A DNA stretch of 7,742 nt, from positions 1 to 7,742 of the forward strand of contig JACDGA010000076.1 in NCBI GenBank assembly GCA_013815505.1, read 5' to 3'. The notes under the pieces were generated by a model. The model worked only from the letters and a program-made list of their open reading frames with translations, was not told the DNA's origin and did not search any database. Below, in pieces: positions 5,995-7,742 of this stretch; position 1 is the stretch's first letter, and the number at the start of each line of letters is the position of its first letter. The DNA comes from Acidimicrobiia bacterium (GTDB taxonomy: Bacteria > Actinomycetota > Acidimicrobiia > Acidimicrobiales > Ilumatobacteraceae). Made by a program: the position numbers and the translations under genes.

Positions 5995-7742
5995 TCAGAT
6001 GGTGTTGGGGCGTGTGTCGTCGCGCCGGCGCGACTCGGGGATCGACAGTGACTCCGAACCGGCGAGATCCCACCACGTCAACGGCAGCGCCGACACGGGC
6101 AGGCCTGCGGCGTCCGTGCCGAACACGCCTTCGGGGACGGCGTCGCAGTCGTCGTTGCTTGGCGCCGCGATCAGGGCGCCAAGCCCTTCCGCGCGCACCT
6201 CACCGGAGTCGGTGACCTCCCATCGGGCACCGTCGGGACCCGAGATCCGGTACGTCGCTCCGGGCGCGCCGTTCGAGGGCTTGGCCGCGCCGACCACCGC
6301 ATCGCCGGTCGCCCCGGGACGCTGGAACGCTGTCGACCACGGGCCGATGCCCACGCTGCACTGCTCTCGCTGCTGCGCAGCGAGCAGCGAGGGGTACGGG
6401 TTGAACGGATCGCCGGCGATTGTGCGGATCTCGAAATGCAGGTGGGGGTTGCCGACGGAGTTGCCCGAGTCACCCATGTAGGCGATGATCTGGCCGGCCT
6501 GCACCTGCGAGCCGATGGCGAGGTCGGGATGGATGCGCAGTCCCGGCGCCGCGCCGCCGTCGGTGGTGCCGGGGCGATCGTTGTTGATGTGGAAGTAGTT
6601 GTAGCGGTACCCGGCCGTGTCGGTGATGGACACGGCCACGCCAGCAGTGCCCTCGTCGTCGTAGCGGAGGCGGGTGATGGTGCCGTCGGCCGCAGCGCGC
6701 AACGGCTGCATGCTCGTCCCGATGAGGTCGGTCCCCTCGTGCTGACGCTCGCCGTTCTCGCCACGCGGGTCGCCCCAGTCGTTGCCGAACGACACGGGCC
6801 CGAGCACGGGGAACGCGATCTGGCGGATGTAGGGCTCCTTGCGATCGTTCGCCGGCAGGAACGGCGGCGCGCCCTCGCCGAGGTAGCCGTAGAACACGTC
6901 AAGCCACTTCGCCTGGTACTCGCGAGGCGTGAGCACGTTGCCGGCCTCGGGCATCGGCACGACGTCCATCAGATCGGGACGGGAGATCGCCACCGGGTAG
7001 TACCACGCCAGCGGGATCACCGAGACGTCGTTGTCGTATCGCTTGAGGATCGCCACGAAGGACTCGTAGGCGAACTGGTCTTGCACCGCCGGAGGTGCGA
7101 GGTAGGCGCGGGGGTAGCCCTTGTAGTTGTTCCACGTGGAGTCGATGACCTGATAGGCGCCTGACGCCGACGCGCCGGCGGCCTGCACGGTGTAGTCACC
7201 GCGTGACTCGAGGTAGCGCGACGTGGCCATCGCGATGCCGATGGGCACGCCCTCTGCGAAGACCGTGTCGTAGTCCTCGGCCGAGAAGCGATCGGATCCC
7301 GCCGGACCGTTGAGATCGACCTCGGGTGGCAGACCGAGGTCGGGAGGCAACGTCGTCGACGTCGGCGTCGGCCGTGGCGCAGGCGGAGAGGTCGTGGCGG
7401 GCGCTGTCGTCGTGGTCGTCGTTCGCGGTGTCGTCGTGGTCGTCGTTCGTGGTGTCGTCGTGGTCGTGCGGGGCGCAGCCGTCGTCGTCCGCGGCGCCGT
7501 GGTGGTCGTGCGCGGTGCAGTCGTCGCCGTTCGGGACGCGGTGGTCGCCGTGCGCGGCGCGGTCGTCGGCGTCCGTGGTGCCGTCGTGGTCGATCGCGGC
7601 GGACGCGTCGTCGTCGTGGTCGATCGCGGCGTCCGTGGTGCCGTCGTGGTCGATCGCGGCGGACGCGTCGTCGTGGTGGTCGATCGCGACGGACGCGTCG
7701 TCGTCGTGGTCGATCGCGACGGACGTGTCGTCGTCGTGGTGG
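5995..7742 (-). CDS. Two-domain peptidoglycan hydrolase (SLT-like + M23), N-terminus beyond window
   Basis: A secreted cell-wall hydrolase of which at least 581 residues are visible. A TTG near 7350 could be taken as a start, but the frame continues without a stop to the window edge, so the signal peptide lies outside. Numbering here counts from that TTG codon. Upstream of it is a Thr/Pro/Arg linker of about 130 residues. Residues 25-160 form a lysozyme/transglycosylase-like domain with probable catalytic E48 (RYLESRGDY) and SGAYQVIDSTWNNY (63-76). Residues 178-320 form a peptidase M23 (LytM) domain. Its zinc ligands are H204 and D208 (HEGTD) and H305 (HLHFE), and its catalytic histidines are probably H254 (YFHINN) and H303. 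All are present, so both activities look intact: cleavage of glycan strands and of peptide cross-links. A C-terminal extension (330-451) carries two cysteines, C331 and C402, a possible disulfide, and matches no domain I know. Confidence 0.92.
   Translation of the reverse strand, partial: TTTTTRPSRSTTTTTRPSRSTTTTTRPPRSTTTAPRTPRSTTTTTRPPRSTTTAPRTPTTAPRTATTASRTATTAPRTTTTAPRTTTAAPRTTTTTPRTTTTTTPRTTTTTTAPATTSPPAPRPTPTSTTLPPDLGLPPEVDLNGPAGSDRFSAEDYDTVFAEGVPIGIAMATSRYLESRGDYTVQAAGASASGAYQVIDSTWNNYKGYPRAYLAPPAVQDQFAYESFVAILKRYDNDVSVIPLAWYYPVAISRPDLMDVVPMPEAGNVLTPREYQAKWLDVFYGYLGEGAPPFLPANDRKEPYIRQIAFPVLGPVSFGNDWGDPRGENGERQHEGTDLIGTSMQPLRAAADGTITRLRYDDEGTAGVAVSITDTAGYRYNYFHINNDRPGTTDGGAAPGLRIHPDLAIGSQVQAGQIIAYMGDSGNSVGNPHLHFEIRTIAGDPFNPYPSLLAAQQREQCSVGIGPWSTAFQRPGATGDAVVGAAKPSNGAPGATYRISGPDGARWEVTDSGEVRAEGLGALIAAPSNDDCDAVPEGVFGTDAAGLPVSALPLTWWDLAGSESLSIPESRRRDDTRPNTI
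6157..6184. repeat. Perfect 10-bp inverted repeat inside the wall-hydrolase gene
   Basis: GCTTGGCGCC (6157-6166) and GGCGCCAAGC (6175-6184) are perfect reverse complements around an 8-base loop. They lie within codons for the C-terminal extension (GLGALIAAPSN) of the peptidoglycan hydrolase. The hairpin could form in the mRNA. No function is evident, and a chance origin is possible at this GC content. Confidence 0.6.
7393..7742 (-). repeat. Thr/Arg/Pro-rich tandem-repeat linker coding region
   Basis: Low-complexity DNA built on GTCGTCGTGG encodes the linker of the wall hydrolase. At the outer end there are five 30-bp units in exact register (7591-7620, 7621-7650, 7651-7680, 7681-7710, 7711-7740). 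Each begins CGATCGCG and encodes decapeptides such as TTTTTRPSRS, TTTTTRPPRS and TTTAPRTPRS. Nearer the catalytic domains the units shorten to 7-8 residues of the type TTAPRTA and TTTTTTPR. Bases 7571-7630 and 7631-7690 match at 58 of 60 positions, which points to a recent 60-bp duplication. Such linkers span the wall in secreted proteins; regularly spaced arginine makes this one basic. Confidence 0.85.

Noticed and set aside
6436..7164. + strand open frame (242 codons) opposite the M23 and SLT domains
   Set aside because: The - strand frame holds complete catalytic motifs, and this one is a Val/Arg/His-rich mirror of it.
7393..7742. CRISPR-like or operator array from the regular 30-bp units
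   Set aside because: The units are directly adjacent with no unique spacers, are multiples of three in an open frame, and encode a coherent Thr/Arg/Pro linker. The recurring CGATCG is explained by the Arg and Ser codons.
1..7742. Mobile element, phage, toxin-antitoxin or defence system
   Set aside because: No transposase, integrase, nuclease, small toxin-antitoxin pair or flanking repeats were seen, and composition is uniform across the genes. The SLT plus M23 protein resembles phage lysins, but it has no phage neighbours.

Overview
This is a high-GC stretch of bacterial chromosome. It looks actinobacterial, and most like Acidimicrobiia (Ilumatobacter-type). The reasons are pervasive G/C third positions, GTG starts, ATGA/TGATG gene overlaps, an actinobacterial-type Bax-inhibitor-1 membrane protein, a RpoD-like group 2 sigma factor, and a secreted wall hydrolase with a long Thr/Pro/Arg linker. 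The taxon is an inference from these traits; there is no rRNA or other marker. I see no tRNA, rRNA, CRISPR array, transposase, integrase or phage gene, and the window reads as ordinary core chromosome.

Left block (1-3145, + strand): four tightly packed genes that probably form one operon. They are the 3' end of a small acidic DksA-tail-like protein, an ABC1/UbiB-family atypical kinase, a 167-residue unknown protein carrying an LD/RD micro-repeat, and an epoxide-hydrolase-like alpha/beta hydrolase. Each of the three junctions overlaps by 1-4 bases, so translational coupling is likely. A perfect 12-bp inverted repeat lies 13 bases past the hydrolase stop and is the probable transcription stop.

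Middle block (3108-4692, - strand): a Bax inhibitor-1 family membrane protein, followed 13 bases later by an unrecognised membrane protein with an HExxH (HEDCH) metallopeptidase-like motif. The end of the latter overlaps the end of the hydrolase by 38 bases, convergently, so the terminator hairpin of the left operon sits inside its coding sequence.

A 286-bp divergent regulatory region (4693-4978) separates this pair from a group 2 sigma-70 factor on the + strand (GTG start at 4979). It holds a clear Shine-Dalgarno sequence for each gene, a candidate sigma-70 promoter for the sigma gene and a dyad in the BI-1 leader.

Right block (5995-7742, - strand): a two-domain peptidoglycan hydrolase (lysozyme/SLT-like transglycosylase plus M23 endopeptidase), convergent with the sigma gene across an 80-bp gap rich in short inverted repeats. 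Its frame stays open to the window edge, through about 120 codons of Thr/Arg/Pro-rich tandem repeats, so its N-terminus and signal peptide lie outside the window.

No clearly novel multi-gene system is present. The items most worth a second look are the HExxH membrane protein paired with BI-1, the terminator embedded in an opposing gene, and the young, probably length-variable arginine-spaced repeat linker of the wall hydrolase.
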